From NCBI GenBank assembly GCA_963978235.1, contig CAXBQM010000020.1, positions 1 through 16,763 on the forward strand: a stretch of DNA of 16,763 nucleotides, given 5' to 3'. This document shows, piece by piece, positions 6,757-15,124 of this stretch. The stretch is from UBA7398 sp963978235 (lineage in GTDB: Bacteria; Actinomycetota; Actinomycetes; Nanopelagicales; Nanopelagicaceae). The position numbers and the translations under genes were made by a program. The first letter of the stretch is position 1; each line of letters begins with the position of its first letter. A model generated the notes under the pieces. It saw nothing but the letters and a program-made list of their open reading frames with translations, had not been told where the DNA came from and searched no databases.

Positions 6757-8063
6757 TGTCGAAAATTACGCCCGTTCTTTCGGCCGCATGGGATCAATCT
6801 GATTCATTTACCATCGAGGCTTACAAGCGCAATGGTGGCTATCAAGCTCTCGCAAAAGCGCTTGATATGAAAGCTGATGACGTAATTAATATTGTTAAAG
6901 AATCAGGACTACGTGGTCGTGGTGGTGCTGGTTTCCCAACGGGAACAAAATGGTCATTTATTCCACAAGGCGATAACAAAGAACATTATTTCGTTGTAAA
7001 CGCGGATGAATCAGAACCAGGCACATGCAAGGACATGCCACTTCTTCTTGCCAACCCACATTCGTTAGTTGAAGGAATCATTATTGGTTCATATGCAATT
7101 CGAGCTAACCATGCGTTTATTTATCTGCGCGGTGAAGTAACGCATGTGTATCGCCGAGTGTTACAAGCGGTCGAAGATGCTTATAAAGCTGGCTATCTTG
7201 GAAAAAATATTTTAGGAAAAGGTTTTGATTTGGAGTTAACACTTCACGCAGGTGCCGGTGCGTATATCTGCGGTGAAGAGACCGCCTTGCTTGATTCACT
7301 TGAAGGATTCCGTGGCCAACCACGACTTCGTCCACCGTTCCCTGCGATTGCTGGTCTCTATGCCCGACCAACCGTCGTCAATAACGTTGAATCAGTTGCA
7401 TCAGTTCCATCAATCATTGCCAATGGTGCGCAATGGTTTGCATCGATGGGTACGGAAAAATCTAAGGGTTATACGCTCTATTCACTTTCTGGTCACGTAA
7501 ATAAACCTGGCCAAGTAGAAGCGCCATTAGGAATTACGCTCCGAGAATTGCTTGAACTTGCTGGTGGAATTCGAACCGGCCACCGGTTGAAATTCTGGAC
7601 ACCTGGCGGTTCATCAACACCAATGTTTACGGATGCACATCTTGATATTCCGCTTGATTATGAGGGTGTTGGCGCAGCGGGCTCAATGTTGGGCACCAAA
7701 GCACTTCAGATTTTTGATGAAACTACTTGCGTCGTGCGCGCAACGCTTCGTTGGACTGAGTTCTATAAACATGAGTCATGTGGAAAGTGCACGCCATGTC
7801 GCGAAGGAACATGGTGGTTAGTGCAGATTCTTAAAGATCTTGAACATGGCAAGGGAACTCCAGCTGATCTCGATAAGTTACTTGATCTCTGCGAAAACAT
7901 TGCCGGTCGATCATTCTGTGCACTCGCAGATGGCGCTGCATCACCGATTATTTCTTCAATCAAATATTTCCGTGATGAGTACATCCAACATTTAGAGAAT
8001 AAGGGCTGCCCGTTTGATCCAGTTGCTTCCACACTTTTTGCAACAGCAGGAGGTGTGAAATGA
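6756..8063 (+). CDS. nuoF: NuoF, NADH- and FMN-binding complex I subunit
   Basis: Electron-entry subunit that oxidises NADH with FMN and passes electrons to [4Fe-4S] cluster N3. 435 residues. The glycine-rich GLRGRGGAGFPTGTKW and ADESEPGTCKD line the FMN and NADH sites, and GAGAYICGEETALLDSLEG is the second nucleotide-binding segment. The N3 ligands are C342, C345 and C348 in ESCGKCTPCREG, and C388 in GRSFCALADGA. All catalytic and binding signatures are intact. The start overlaps the nuoE stop (TAATG) after GAAGG, and the end overlaps nuoG (ATGA). Confidence 0.98.
   Translation: MSKITPVLSAAWDQSDSFTIEAYKRNGGYQALAKALDMKADDVINIVKESGLRGRGGAGFPTGTKWSFIPQGDNKEHYFVVNADESEPGTCKDMPLLLANPHSLVEGIIIGSYAIRANHAFIYLRGEVTHVYRRVLQAVEDAYKAGYLGKNILGKGFDLELTLHAGAGAYICGEETALLDSLEGFRGQPRLRPPFPAIAGLYARPTVVNNVESVASVPSIIANGAQWFASMGTEKSKGYTLYSLSGHVNKPGQVEAPLGITLRELLELAGGIRTGHRLKFWTPGGSSTPMFTDAHLDIPLDYEGVGAAGSMLGTKALQIFDETTCVVRATLRWTEFYKHESCGKCTPCREGTWWLVQILKDLEHGKGTPADLDKLLDLCENIAGRSFCALADGAASPIISSIKYFRDEYIQHLENKGCPFDPVASTLFATAGGVK
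8048..8054 (+). promoter_or_regulatory. Near-perfect Shine-Dalgarno site of nuoG
   Basis: AGGAGGT lies 5 nt before the nuoG ATG, within the last codons of nuoF. It is the best ribosome-binding site in the window and serves the longest gene. Confidence 0.8.
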
Positions 8064-10402
8064 CAACCGAAACTGATGTAGCAGTTGAAATGATTACTGT
8101 AACTATCGATGGTTTTGATGTATCAGTTCCTAAGGGAACACTCGTCATTCGCGCTGCAGAGAAACTTGGTATTCAAATTCCTCGTTTCTGTGACCACCCA
8201 TTACTCGATCCAGTTGGCGCATGTCGTCAATGTTTGGTTGACATTGAAATCAACGGTCGAAAATTTCCCAAGCCACAAGCTTCCTGCACCATTCCAGTTG
8301 AACCAGGAATGATTGTTAATACTCAACTCACTTCTGCTGTTGCAGATAAAGCGCAAAAAGGAATTATGGAATTCCTTTTAATTAACCACCCACTTGATTG
8401 TCCAGTATGCGATAAAGGCGGCGAGTGCCCACTTCAAAATCAGGCGATGAGCAATGGTCGTCCAGAATCGCGATTTGATGGATACAAACGAACATTTGAA
8501 AAACCAATCAACATCTCTGCGCAAGTTCTCCTTGATCGTGAGCGATGTGTTCTCTGCGCTCGCTGCACCCGTTTCTCTGATCAAATCGCTGGCGATCCAT
8601 TCATTACTCTCAATGAACGAGGCGCTCTTCAACAAGTAGGAATTTATGAAGAGAAACCATTTGATTCTTACTTCTCGGGAAACACGGTTCAGATTTGCCC
8701 GGTCGGTGCACTTACGGGTGCAACGTACCGATTCCGCGCTCGACCATTTGATTTGGTTTCTACGCCTTCTGCTTGTGAACACTGTGCATCGGGGTGCGAC
8801 ATGCGAACCGATGTACGTCGTGGCAAGACGCTTCGTCGACTGGCCGGCGATGATGCACAAGTAAATAATGAATGGAACTGCGATAAAGGTCGTTGGGCAT
8901 TTAAATATATTTCTCAATCAGATCGAATTACTACGCCACTTGTTCGAGATGCGCAAGGCGTTCTGCGTGAAGCATCATGGCCAGAAGCACTTGCTGTGGC
9001 AGCTGCTGGATTAAGTGTTAATCGCGCAGCAGTACTTGTTGGTGGTCGCGCAACCGCAGAAGATGCGTATGGTTATTCAAAGTTTGCACGAGTTGCTCTC
9101 AAAACCAACGATATTGATTTCCGAGCTCGACCACATTCAGAAGAAGAGCGATCATTTCTTTCATCAGTAGTTGTAGGAAGTTCGGTTACTTATAGCGCAA
9201 TCGATAAAGCAGATCATGTTGTGTTACTTGGGTTTGAGGCGGAAGAAGAATCTCCAATTGTTTTCTTGAGGCTTTTTAAACAAGTGCGCAAACGAGGTAT
9301 GAAAGTTACTGCTGTTGCGCCATTTACAACACGCGCTAATCAAAAACTTAAAGCTCACGTCATCAAAACAACTGCTGGCAATGAGGCGAACGAGATCATC
9401 AATATCGCAGGATTGACCAATAAATCAGTGATTTTGGTAGGCGAGCGGTTAGCTGAATCGCAAGGTGCGCTCTCGGCCGCAATGAAAATTGCGCAATCGT
9501 CTGGCGCGCACTTGGCATGGATTCCACGTCGAGCCGGAGAACGTGGCGCACTCGAAGCTGGTGCGATTGGAACACTTTTACCTGGTGGTCGTCCGGTTAC
9601 AGATTCAGCAGCGCGAGTTGATATTCAAAGCGCATGGGGAGTCTCATCACTTCCAACAACAGTTGGCCACTCCACATCAGAAATTCTCGATGCGTTACAT
9701 ACTGGCGACATCGATTCCTTACTTATTGGTGGTGTAGATCCACTTGATATTTCGCGCGATGCAGCCAAAGGTCTTGAGAAAGCATTTGTTGTTTCACTGG
9801 AAATTCGTAAATCACAAATTACAGAATTGGCAAATGTTGTTCTTCCTGTTGCTGCAGTTGCTGAGAAGAGCGGCACATTTATTAATTGGGAAGGCCGTGC
9901 TCGCTCCTTTGAAGCTGCCATCGACGCACCGAATCTTCGAAGCGATGTTCGTATTCTCTCCATGCTTGCAGATGAGATGGGAACTCCAATCAATCTCCCA
10001 ACAGTTGAGGCTGCGGCTCGAGAAATGAATTCACTCGGAGTATGGGATGGTGCGCGAGTAACTTTCACGCCAGCAAATGCCGGAAGTATCTCTGGCGAAA
10101 CAATTCTCTCTTCGTGGCGCTTACTCCTCGACGCTGGCTCACTCCAAGATGGTGAAGTTAATTTGGCGAAGACGGCTCATCCATCTGTTGCAGTGATATC
10201 AGCAGATCGCGCTGGAAAACTTGGCGTTACACATGGTGATCAAGTGACAATCTCTTCCAAGGTTGGAGCTATTACCTTGCCGGTAGAAATTGCTGATATT
10301 GATAGTAAAACAGTCTGGATTCCTCGTAATTCACAGTCTTCTCGCGCCATTGCACTACTTGGTGCAGCGAGTGGCATTGAAGTATCGGTGGTGAAAGCAT
10401 GA
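8060..10402 (+). CDS. nuoG: NuoG, complex I 75-kDa-type iron-sulfur subunit
   Basis: Largest peripheral subunit, 780 residues, relaying electrons from NuoF toward NuoI. The N-terminal ferredoxin domain binds [2Fe-2S] N1b through C44, C55, C58 and C76. The next domain binds N5 through H110, C114, C117 and C123 (HPLDCPVCDKGGEC). N4 is bound through C163, C166, C169 and C213 (CVLCARC and QICPVGAL). A further set, C239, C242, C246 and C274, has the exact C-x2-C-x3-C-x27-C pattern of the extra cluster N7. The rest resembles a molybdopterin oxidoreductase that has lost its cofactor, and is more variable, as in the family. A strong Shine-Dalgarno sequence precedes the ATG. The stop overlaps nuoH (ATGA). 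Confidence 0.97.
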   Translation: MTTETDVAVEMITVTIDGFDVSVPKGTLVIRAAEKLGIQIPRFCDHPLLDPVGACRQCLVDIEINGRKFPKPQASCTIPVEPGMIVNTQLTSAVADKAQKGIMEFLLINHPLDCPVCDKGGECPLQNQAMSNGRPESRFDGYKRTFEKPINISAQVLLDRERCVLCARCTRFSDQIAGDPFITLNERGALQQVGIYEEKPFDSYFSGNTVQICPVGALTGATYRFRARPFDLVSTPSACEHCASGCDMRTDVRRGKTLRRLAGDDAQVNNEWNCDKGRWAFKYISQSDRITTPLVRDAQGVLREASWPEALAVAAAGLSVNRAAVLVGGRATAEDAYGYSKFARVALKTNDIDFRARPHSEEERSFLSSVVVGSSVTYSAIDKADHVVLLGFEAEEESPIVFLRLFKQVRKRGMKVTAVAPFTTRANQKLKAHVIKTTAGNEANEIINIAGLTNKSVILVGERLAESQGALSAAMKIAQSSGAHLAWIPRRAGERGALEAGAIGTLLPGGRPVTDSAARVDIQSAWGVSSLPTTVGHSTSEILDALHTGDIDSLLIGGVDPLDISRDAAKGLEKAFVVSLEIRKSQITELANVVLPVAAVAEKSGTFINWEGRARSFEAAIDAPNLRSDVRILSMLADEMGTPINLPTVEAAAREMNSLGVWDGARVTFTPANAGSISGETILSSWRLLLDAGSLQDGEVNLAKTAHPSVAVISADRAGKLGVTHGDQVTISSKVGAITLPVEIADIDSKTVWIPRNSQSSRAIALLGAASGIEVSVVKA

Positions 10403-11655
10403 ATAACGCGCCATTAACTAACGCAGAATTAATCGCTAACGATCCAGGCGGAATCATCGCGCTTAAGGGTGTATTGATTTTTGCTGCATGTGTAGTCCTC
10501 ACGATTCTTGCTATTTGGGGCGAACGACGCATCGTCGCATTTATGCAAGTTCGCAAAGGACCTAATCGCGTCGGTCCATTTGGAATTTTGCAAGGACTCG
10601 TTGACGGCGTAAAGATTGCTTTGAAGGAAGATTTAATTCCAGCAGCTGCAGATCGCGTTGTTTTTATTATTGCGCCAATTATTAGCGCAACGACATGTTT
10701 CATGGCATTTGCAGTCTTTCCAATGTCAGGAAAAGTAAATCTCTTTGGCCACGAGACTGCGATGCAATTAACAGATCTTCCGGTTGGCGTTCTCTATGTT
10801 TTATCGATTGCCTCTGTCGGCGTGTATGGAATTGTGCTTGCAGGTTGGTCTTCAGGTTCGACATATCCACTTCTCGGTGGTCTTCGATCCAGTGCGCAAG
10901 TAATTTCCTATGAAGTTGCCATGGGTCTTTCTCTTGTGGCGGTATTTATTTACTCGGGTTCAATGTCAACATCAGCAATCGTTGATGCCCAAAATAAGTG
11001 GTGGAATGCAGTCGTACTCTTTCCATCATTTGTCATTTACTTAATTTCAATGGTTGGTGAAACGAATCGTGCGCCATTTGATTTAGCTGAAGCAGAAGGT
11101 GAACTTGTAGGTGGATTCCACACTGAGTACTCATCGCTAAAGTTTGCGCTCTTCTTCCTTGCTGAGTACATCAATATTCTTGGCGTTTCATCGCTTGCAA
11201 CCACACTTTTCCTTGGTGGCTATCACGCATTCCCAGGACTTGGATTCACCGAAAGCTGGCTCGGTGGTTGGATGACGCTGATTTGGTTCTTAGTAAAAGT
11301 ACTTCTTCTCTTCTTCATCTTCGTATGGCTTCGTGGCACTTTGCCTCGAATGCGTTATGACCAATTTATGAAACTCGGATGGAAAGTTCTTATCCCTGTT
11401 TCATTGGCGTGGATCATGGTTGTCTCAACACTTCGCGTCATGTCACAACAAGGAACATCGCGAATGGTTGTGTATGCATTTACTGCTGGCATTGTTGTAT
11501 TAGTCCTTGTTGCCTCATCGCTCTATGATCGATCGAAACGCTTAGCCGAAGAAAAGCTCCACGATATTGGCGAAGTTCCCGCACCATCGTTCCCAGTTCC
11601 ATCTCTGCCTGAGCAATCAGCGCAGACAACGTTGCGAGGAGAGATCAATGGCTAA
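10399..11655 (+). CDS. nuoH: NuoH, complex I membrane subunit at the quinone channel
   Basis: Heel subunit of the membrane arm that closes the quinone tunnel and links it to the proton channels. 418 residues with about eight helices plus a tail. Signatures include ERRIVAFMQVRKGPNRVGPFG, LVDGVKIALKED and the acidic loop ETNRAPFDLAEAEGELVGGFHTEYS starting at E221. Others are FFLAEYINIL and WLRGTLPRMRYDQFMKLGWK near the end of the core. After the last helix come some 40 residues with a Pro-rich PAPSFPVPSLPEQ segment, a cytosolic tail seen in actinobacterial homologues. The ATG overlaps the nuoG stop (ATGA), with only a short GGTG before it. The 3' end overlaps nuoI by 8 nt. Confidence 0.97.
   Translation: MNNAPLTNAELIANDPGGIIALKGVLIFAACVVLTILAIWGERRIVAFMQVRKGPNRVGPFGILQGLVDGVKIALKEDLIPAAADRVVFIIAPIISATTCFMAFAVFPMSGKVNLFGHETAMQLTDLPVGVLYVLSIASVGVYGIVLAGWSSGSTYPLLGGLRSSAQVISYEVAMGLSLVAVFIYSGSMSTSAIVDAQNKWWNAVVLFPSFVIYLISMVGETNRAPFDLAEAEGELVGGFHTEYSSLKFALFFLAEYINILGVSSLATTLFLGGYHAFPGLGFTESWLGGWMTLIWFLVKVLLLFFIFVWLRGTLPRMRYDQFMKLGWKVLIPVSLAWIMVVSTLRVMSQQGTSRMVVYAFTAGIVVLVLVASSLYDRSKRLAEEKLHDIGEVPAPSFPVPSLPEQSAQTTLRGEING
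11636..11641 (+). promoter_or_regulatory. Shine-Dalgarno site deciding the nuoI start
   Basis: GAGGAG lies 6 nt before the ATG at 11648. It supports this start over the longer open frame that begins at 11567 inside nuoH. Confidence 0.75.
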
Positions 11656-12172
11656 CGTTGAAAGTTCATTCTTCAAACAACTACAAGGTTTCTGGGTAAC
11701 TTTCCGAACGATGTTCCAAAAAGACATCACGATTCAATATCCGGAAGAGCCAGCAAAGATTGAACCGCGTTTCCATGGTCGCCATCAACTCAATCGCCAT
11801 CCTGATGGTTTAGAAAAATGTATTGGGTGCGAACTCTGTGCCTGGGCATGTCCAGCGGATGCAATTTATGTAGAAGGTGCAAACAACACTGAAGCAGAGC
11901 GATATTCACCTGGTGAGCGTTACGGCAAGGTGTATCAGATTAATTATCTTCGCTGTATTTTTTGTGGACTTTGTATTGAAGCCTGCCCAACACGTGCGCT
12001 CACAATGACTAATGAATTTGAGTTAGCAGATAATGATCGTGGCAAATTAATTTTCCAAAAAGAAGATCTCCTTGCACCGCTTCGCCAAGGAATGCTGCAA
12101 CCGCCACATCCAATGGCTCCTGGCGCTGATGATGGCTCGTACTATCGCGGCGAAGTGAAGGGAGCGAATTAA
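11648..12172 (+). CDS. nuoI: NuoI, complex I subunit with two [4Fe-4S] clusters
   Basis: Ferredoxin-like subunit carrying clusters N6a and N6b, which bridge NuoG and NuoB. 174 residues. Two classic motifs are present: CIGCELCAWACP (about residues 58-69) and CIFCGLCIEACP (about 99-110), each C-x2-C-x2-C-x3-C-P. The N-terminal amphipathic segment FFKQLQGFWVTFRTMFQKD docks on the membrane arm, and RHQLNRHPDGLEKC leads into the first motif. The C-terminal PPHPMAPGADDGSYYRGE is an actinobacterial-style ending. The start is the ATG at 11648, since the frame upstream of it lies within nuoH and encodes nothing family-like. The stop overlaps nuoJ (TAATG). Confidence 0.97.
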   Translation: MANVESSFFKQLQGFWVTFRTMFQKDITIQYPEEPAKIEPRFHGRHQLNRHPDGLEKCIGCELCAWACPADAIYVEGANNTEAERYSPGERYGKVYQINYLRCIFCGLCIEACPTRALTMTNEFELADNDRGKLIFQKEDLLAPLRQGMLQPPHPMAPGADDGSYYRGEVKGAN

Positions 12173-12942
12173 TGGAGAGTGCGCTTTTTCATGTTCTCGC
12201 ACCGCTCGCCGTTATCTCTGCGCTTGGCATGCTCTTTGTAAAGAAAGCAGTTCATTCCGCGCTGCTCTTGGCGTGGGTGATGATTTCACTCGCCATTTTC
12301 TACATCTCGTTAGGCGCACCATTCCTTGGAATCGTTCAGGTAGTTGTCTATACCGGCGCGGTGATGATGCTCTTCCTCTTTATTTTGATGTTAGTTGGTG
12401 TGGAATCATCAGATTCGATTAAAGAGAACCTTGCGGGACTTCGTGTCTCTGCAATTCTTGCGGCGTTGGGTATTGGAACACTATTCGTACTTTTAATTGG
12501 AAAAGCAACACTTGGTTTTGTGCCTGCTGGAATGGCGTCAGCGAATGCAAATGGCAATGTTGAAGGAATCGCTGAGATTCTCTTTACTCAATATGTTTGG
12601 GCTTTTGAAGTTGTTTCCGCACTTCTCATCACTGCTGCACTAGGAGCGATGGTGCTTGCGCATTCACAGAAGAGCGCAGGTGCAAGTGTTTCGCAACGAG
12701 CGCTTGCCACACTTCGATTCCGCGGTAGCTCACTTGCAACTACAGCCGGACTTCCAAACACCGGTGTATTTGCACGACACAATGCAGTCGATGTTCCAGC
12801 GCTATTGCCCGATGGCACACCAGCGCCGTTGTCGATTTCGGGAGTTTTGCAAGCTCGTGGCGATATTCAAGATGATCGGAAATACGCGCTAGGAACATTC
12901 CCTCAGATTGAACCCACCGATAAGAAGTCGGGGGATGAGTAA
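12172..12942 (+). CDS. nuoJ: NuoJ, complex I membrane subunit J
   Basis: Membrane subunit next to NuoA and NuoK, part of the E-channel region. 256 residues with five predicted helices in the first 170 or so. The third helix, VQVVVYTGAVMMLFLFILML, carries the conserved Y60-x-G-A element of the helix that changes shape during turnover. The final 85 residues or so are a soluble tail without obvious motifs (LPNTGVFARHN and TPAPLSISGVLQARGD), much longer than in enterobacteria but usual for Actinobacteria. AGGGAG at 12159-12164 precedes the ATG by 7 nt. The ATG overlaps the nuoI stop and the 3' end overlaps nuoK, both as TAATG. Confidence 0.95.
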   Translation: MESALFHVLAPLAVISALGMLFVKKAVHSALLLAWVMISLAIFYISLGAPFLGIVQVVVYTGAVMMLFLFILMLVGVESSDSIKENLAGLRVSAILAALGIGTLFVLLIGKATLGFVPAGMASANANGNVEGIAEILFTQYVWAFEVVSALLITAALGAMVLAHSQKSAGASVSQRALATLRFRGSSLATTAGLPNTGVFARHNAVDVPALLPDGTPAPLSISGVLQARGDIQDDRKYALGTFPQIEPTDKKSGDE

Positions 12943-13241
12943 TGAATCCAATGAATTACATTTATCTCTCTGCAATTCTTTTCACTATCGGTGCAATTGG
13001 CGTTGTTATTCGCCGAAATGCAATCGTTGTTTTTATGTGCATTGAATTGATGCTTAATGCCGCGAATTTAGCCTTCGTTACTTTTGCCAATATTCATGGC
13101 AATCTTGATGGCCAAGTCGTCGCTTTCTTCACCATGGTTGTGGCTGCTTGCGAAGTAGTGGTCGGACTCGCAATCATCGTCACGATTTATCGCTCCCGTC
13201 GATCTGCATCAGTTGATGATGCAAGTTTGTTGAAACGCTAA
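12942..13241 (+). CDS. nuoK: NuoK, complex I membrane subunit K
   Basis: Small Mrp-related subunit of 99 residues with three membrane helices, the standard size. The two family glutamates thought to move protons are present: E35 in FMCIELMLNAANL and E71 in VVAACEVVVGLAI. The short Arg-rich end YRSRRSASVDD faces the cytosol. The start overlaps the nuoJ stop (TAATG) after a GGGG tract. The second ATG, three codons later, is a possible but less coupled start. Confidence 0.97.
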   Translation: MNPMNYIYLSAILFTIGAIGVVIRRNAIVVFMCIELMLNAANLAFVTFANIHGNLDGQVVAFFTMVVAACEVVVGLAIIVTIYRSRRSASVDDASLLKR

Positions 13242-15124
13242 TGACATCATCACTTCTGGTTTATCTCATCGCAATTCCACTTGCATCATCAGCGCTTCTG
13301 ATGCTGCTTGGTCGTAAAGCCGACAAATGGGGTCATGTGCTTGGCACCCTCGCATCGGCTTCATCTTTCGCACTTGGCGCTTCACTCTTTTTCCAGATGT
13401 TAGGACGACCGGCTGAAGAGCGAGCAGTGACACAGAAAATTTTTGAATGGATTCATGTGGGATCGTTCCAAGTTGATGCAGGTCTTTTGCTTGATCAACT
13501 TTCCGTGAGCTTTGTTCTACTTATTACCGGCGTTGGAACGTTGATACATATCTATTCCATCGCCTACATGTCGCACGATCATGACCGTCGACGATTCTTC
13601 GCATTCCTCAATCTCTTTATTGCCGCAATGTTGCTCTTAGTTCTTGGCGACTCTTACCTCAACCTTTATGTTGGTTGGGAAGGAGTTGGTCTTGCTTCTT
13701 ACCTGCTAATTGGTTTCTGGAATCAAAAGCCAGAGTACGCAACTGCTGCAAAGAAAGCATTCGTAGCCAATCGCGTCGGTGATCTTGGGTTATCTCTTGC
13801 AATCATGATCGCTTTTGCGACGATGGGAACGGTAACTTTTGCCGGCGTCAAAGAACATGCACCACACGTCTCAACAAGTGCGTTGACGGCAATGGGAATT
13901 ATGTTGCTCCTTGCCGCCACCGGAAAATCAGCGCAATTTCCACTTCAATCCTGGCTAGGCGATGCAATGGCCGGTCCAACTCCGGTCTCCGCTCTCATTC
14001 ACGCGGCAACAATGGTGACAGCAGGCGTTTATCTCATTACTCGTTCCAATTTTGTCTTTGATAACGCACCGACTGCCCAGTTACTTGTGGTGATAGTTGG
14101 TGCAATAACACTTCTCTTTGGTGCATTAATCGGTACTGCTAAAGATGATATTAAGAAAGCTTTAGCTGCTTCAACAATGTCACAGATTGGTTACATGATT
14201 CTTGCCTCAGGCCTTGGACCTGTTGGATATGCCTTCGCAATCATGCACTTGTTGACACATGGCTTCTTCAAAGCAGGCATGTTCTTAGGTGCTGGTTCGG
14301 TCATGCACGGTATGAACGATGAAGTAAATATGCGACGTTATGGCGGATTAGGTAAGTACATGCCAATCACTGCAATTACTTTCGGTCTTGGTTATCTTGC
14401 AATTATTGGAGTACCGCCATTTGCCGGTTTCTATTCGAAAGACAAAATAATTGAAACGGCGTTTAACGCTGGTGGAACTCGCGGATGGATTATTGGAATT
14501 GCGGCATTACTCGGTGCACTTATTACCTCGTTCTACATGACCCGCGTCATCATGATGACATTTGTTGGAAATAAGCGATGGAGCGAACATGCGCATCCAC
14601 ATGAATCGCCATTCTTAATGTGGGGACCAATGGCTCTTTTAGCAATCGGATCAGTTGCATCAGGTTTTATTCTCTCGTCCGGAAATCGTTTTGTAACGTG
14701 GCTCGAACCAGTTGTGAACTCCGGCCATCATGAGCATGAAGAACTTCTCCAACCAGTTGTGGTGACATCACTTGCGCTAGCCGCAGTTGTAATTGGTGTT
14801 TCAATTGCAATTTTGAAATATCGAGCAGTGCCAGCGATTGCGCCAGAAGAAGTTTCAGTCTTGACCAAAATTGCTCGCCGCGATCTCCTTCAAGATGATG
14901 TCAATGAAGCGCTATTAATGCGCCCAGGACAGCGTCTGACAAACTTCCTTGTTCGATTTGATTATGGCGCAATTGATGGCTTAGTTCGTTCGGTGGGACG
15001 TACCGTCACAAGCGCTTCCCGAGAAATGCGGCTAACTCAAACTGGTTATGTCCGAAGCTACGCGTTCTGGATTGTTCTCGGCGCGCTCGCGCTCCTTCTC
15101 TCAATCTTTGTGGTGACGCTATGA
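13241..15124 (+). CDS. nuoL: NuoL, antiporter-like proton-pumping subunit L
   Basis: The distal antiporter-like subunit, 627 residues, with the long C-terminal lateral helix that braces the membrane arm. Proton-path residues line up with the family: E147 in VGWEGVGLASYLLIGFW, K229 in ATGKSAQFPLQSWL, and H254 in ALIHAATMVTAGVYL. Downstream are HLLTHGFFKAGMFLGAGSV and FAGFYSKDK, with their conserved Lys/His. The His/Glu-rich loop SGHHEHEELL (about residue 500) lies before the lateral helix region. No recognisable Shine-Dalgarno sequence precedes the ATG, which overlaps the nuoK stop (TAATG), so translational coupling is likely. The end overlaps nuoM (ATGA). Confidence 0.97.
   Translation: MTSSLLVYLIAIPLASSALLMLLGRKADKWGHVLGTLASASSFALGASLFFQMLGRPAEERAVTQKIFEWIHVGSFQVDAGLLLDQLSVSFVLLITGVGTLIHIYSIAYMSHDHDRRRFFAFLNLFIAAMLLLVLGDSYLNLYVGWEGVGLASYLLIGFWNQKPEYATAAKKAFVANRVGDLGLSLAIMIAFATMGTVTFAGVKEHAPHVSTSALTAMGIMLLLAATGKSAQFPLQSWLGDAMAGPTPVSALIHAATMVTAGVYLITRSNFVFDNAPTAQLLVVIVGAITLLFGALIGTAKDDIKKALAASTMSQIGYMILASGLGPVGYAFAIMHLLTHGFFKAGMFLGAGSVMHGMNDEVNMRRYGGLGKYMPITAITFGLGYLAIIGVPPFAGFYSKDKIIETAFNAGGTRGWIIGIAALLGALITSFYMTRVIMMTFVGNKRWSEHAHPHESPFLMWGPMALLAIGSVASGFILSSGNRFVTWLEPVVNSGHHEHEELLQPVVVTSLALAAVVIGVSIAILKYRAVPAIAPEEVSVLTKIARRDLLQDDVNEALLMRPGQRLTNFLVRFDYGAIDGLVRSVGRTVTSASREMRLTQTGYVRSYAFWIVLGALALLLSIFVVTL

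Noticed and set aside
8378..8917. 179-codon open frame antisense to nuoG
   Set aside because: It is the complement of the Cys-motif region of NuoG, has no recognisable domain or start signal, and is best explained by codon bias of the real gene.
10272..10703. 143-codon minus-strand frame across the nuoG/nuoH junction
   Set aside because: It is antisense to two conserved genes and its translation shows no family features.
11567..11647. Longer nuoI starting at the ATG at 11567
   Set aside because: The added residues are the nuoH coding region read in another frame. The ATG at 11648 has a good Shine-Dalgarno site and the family N-terminus.
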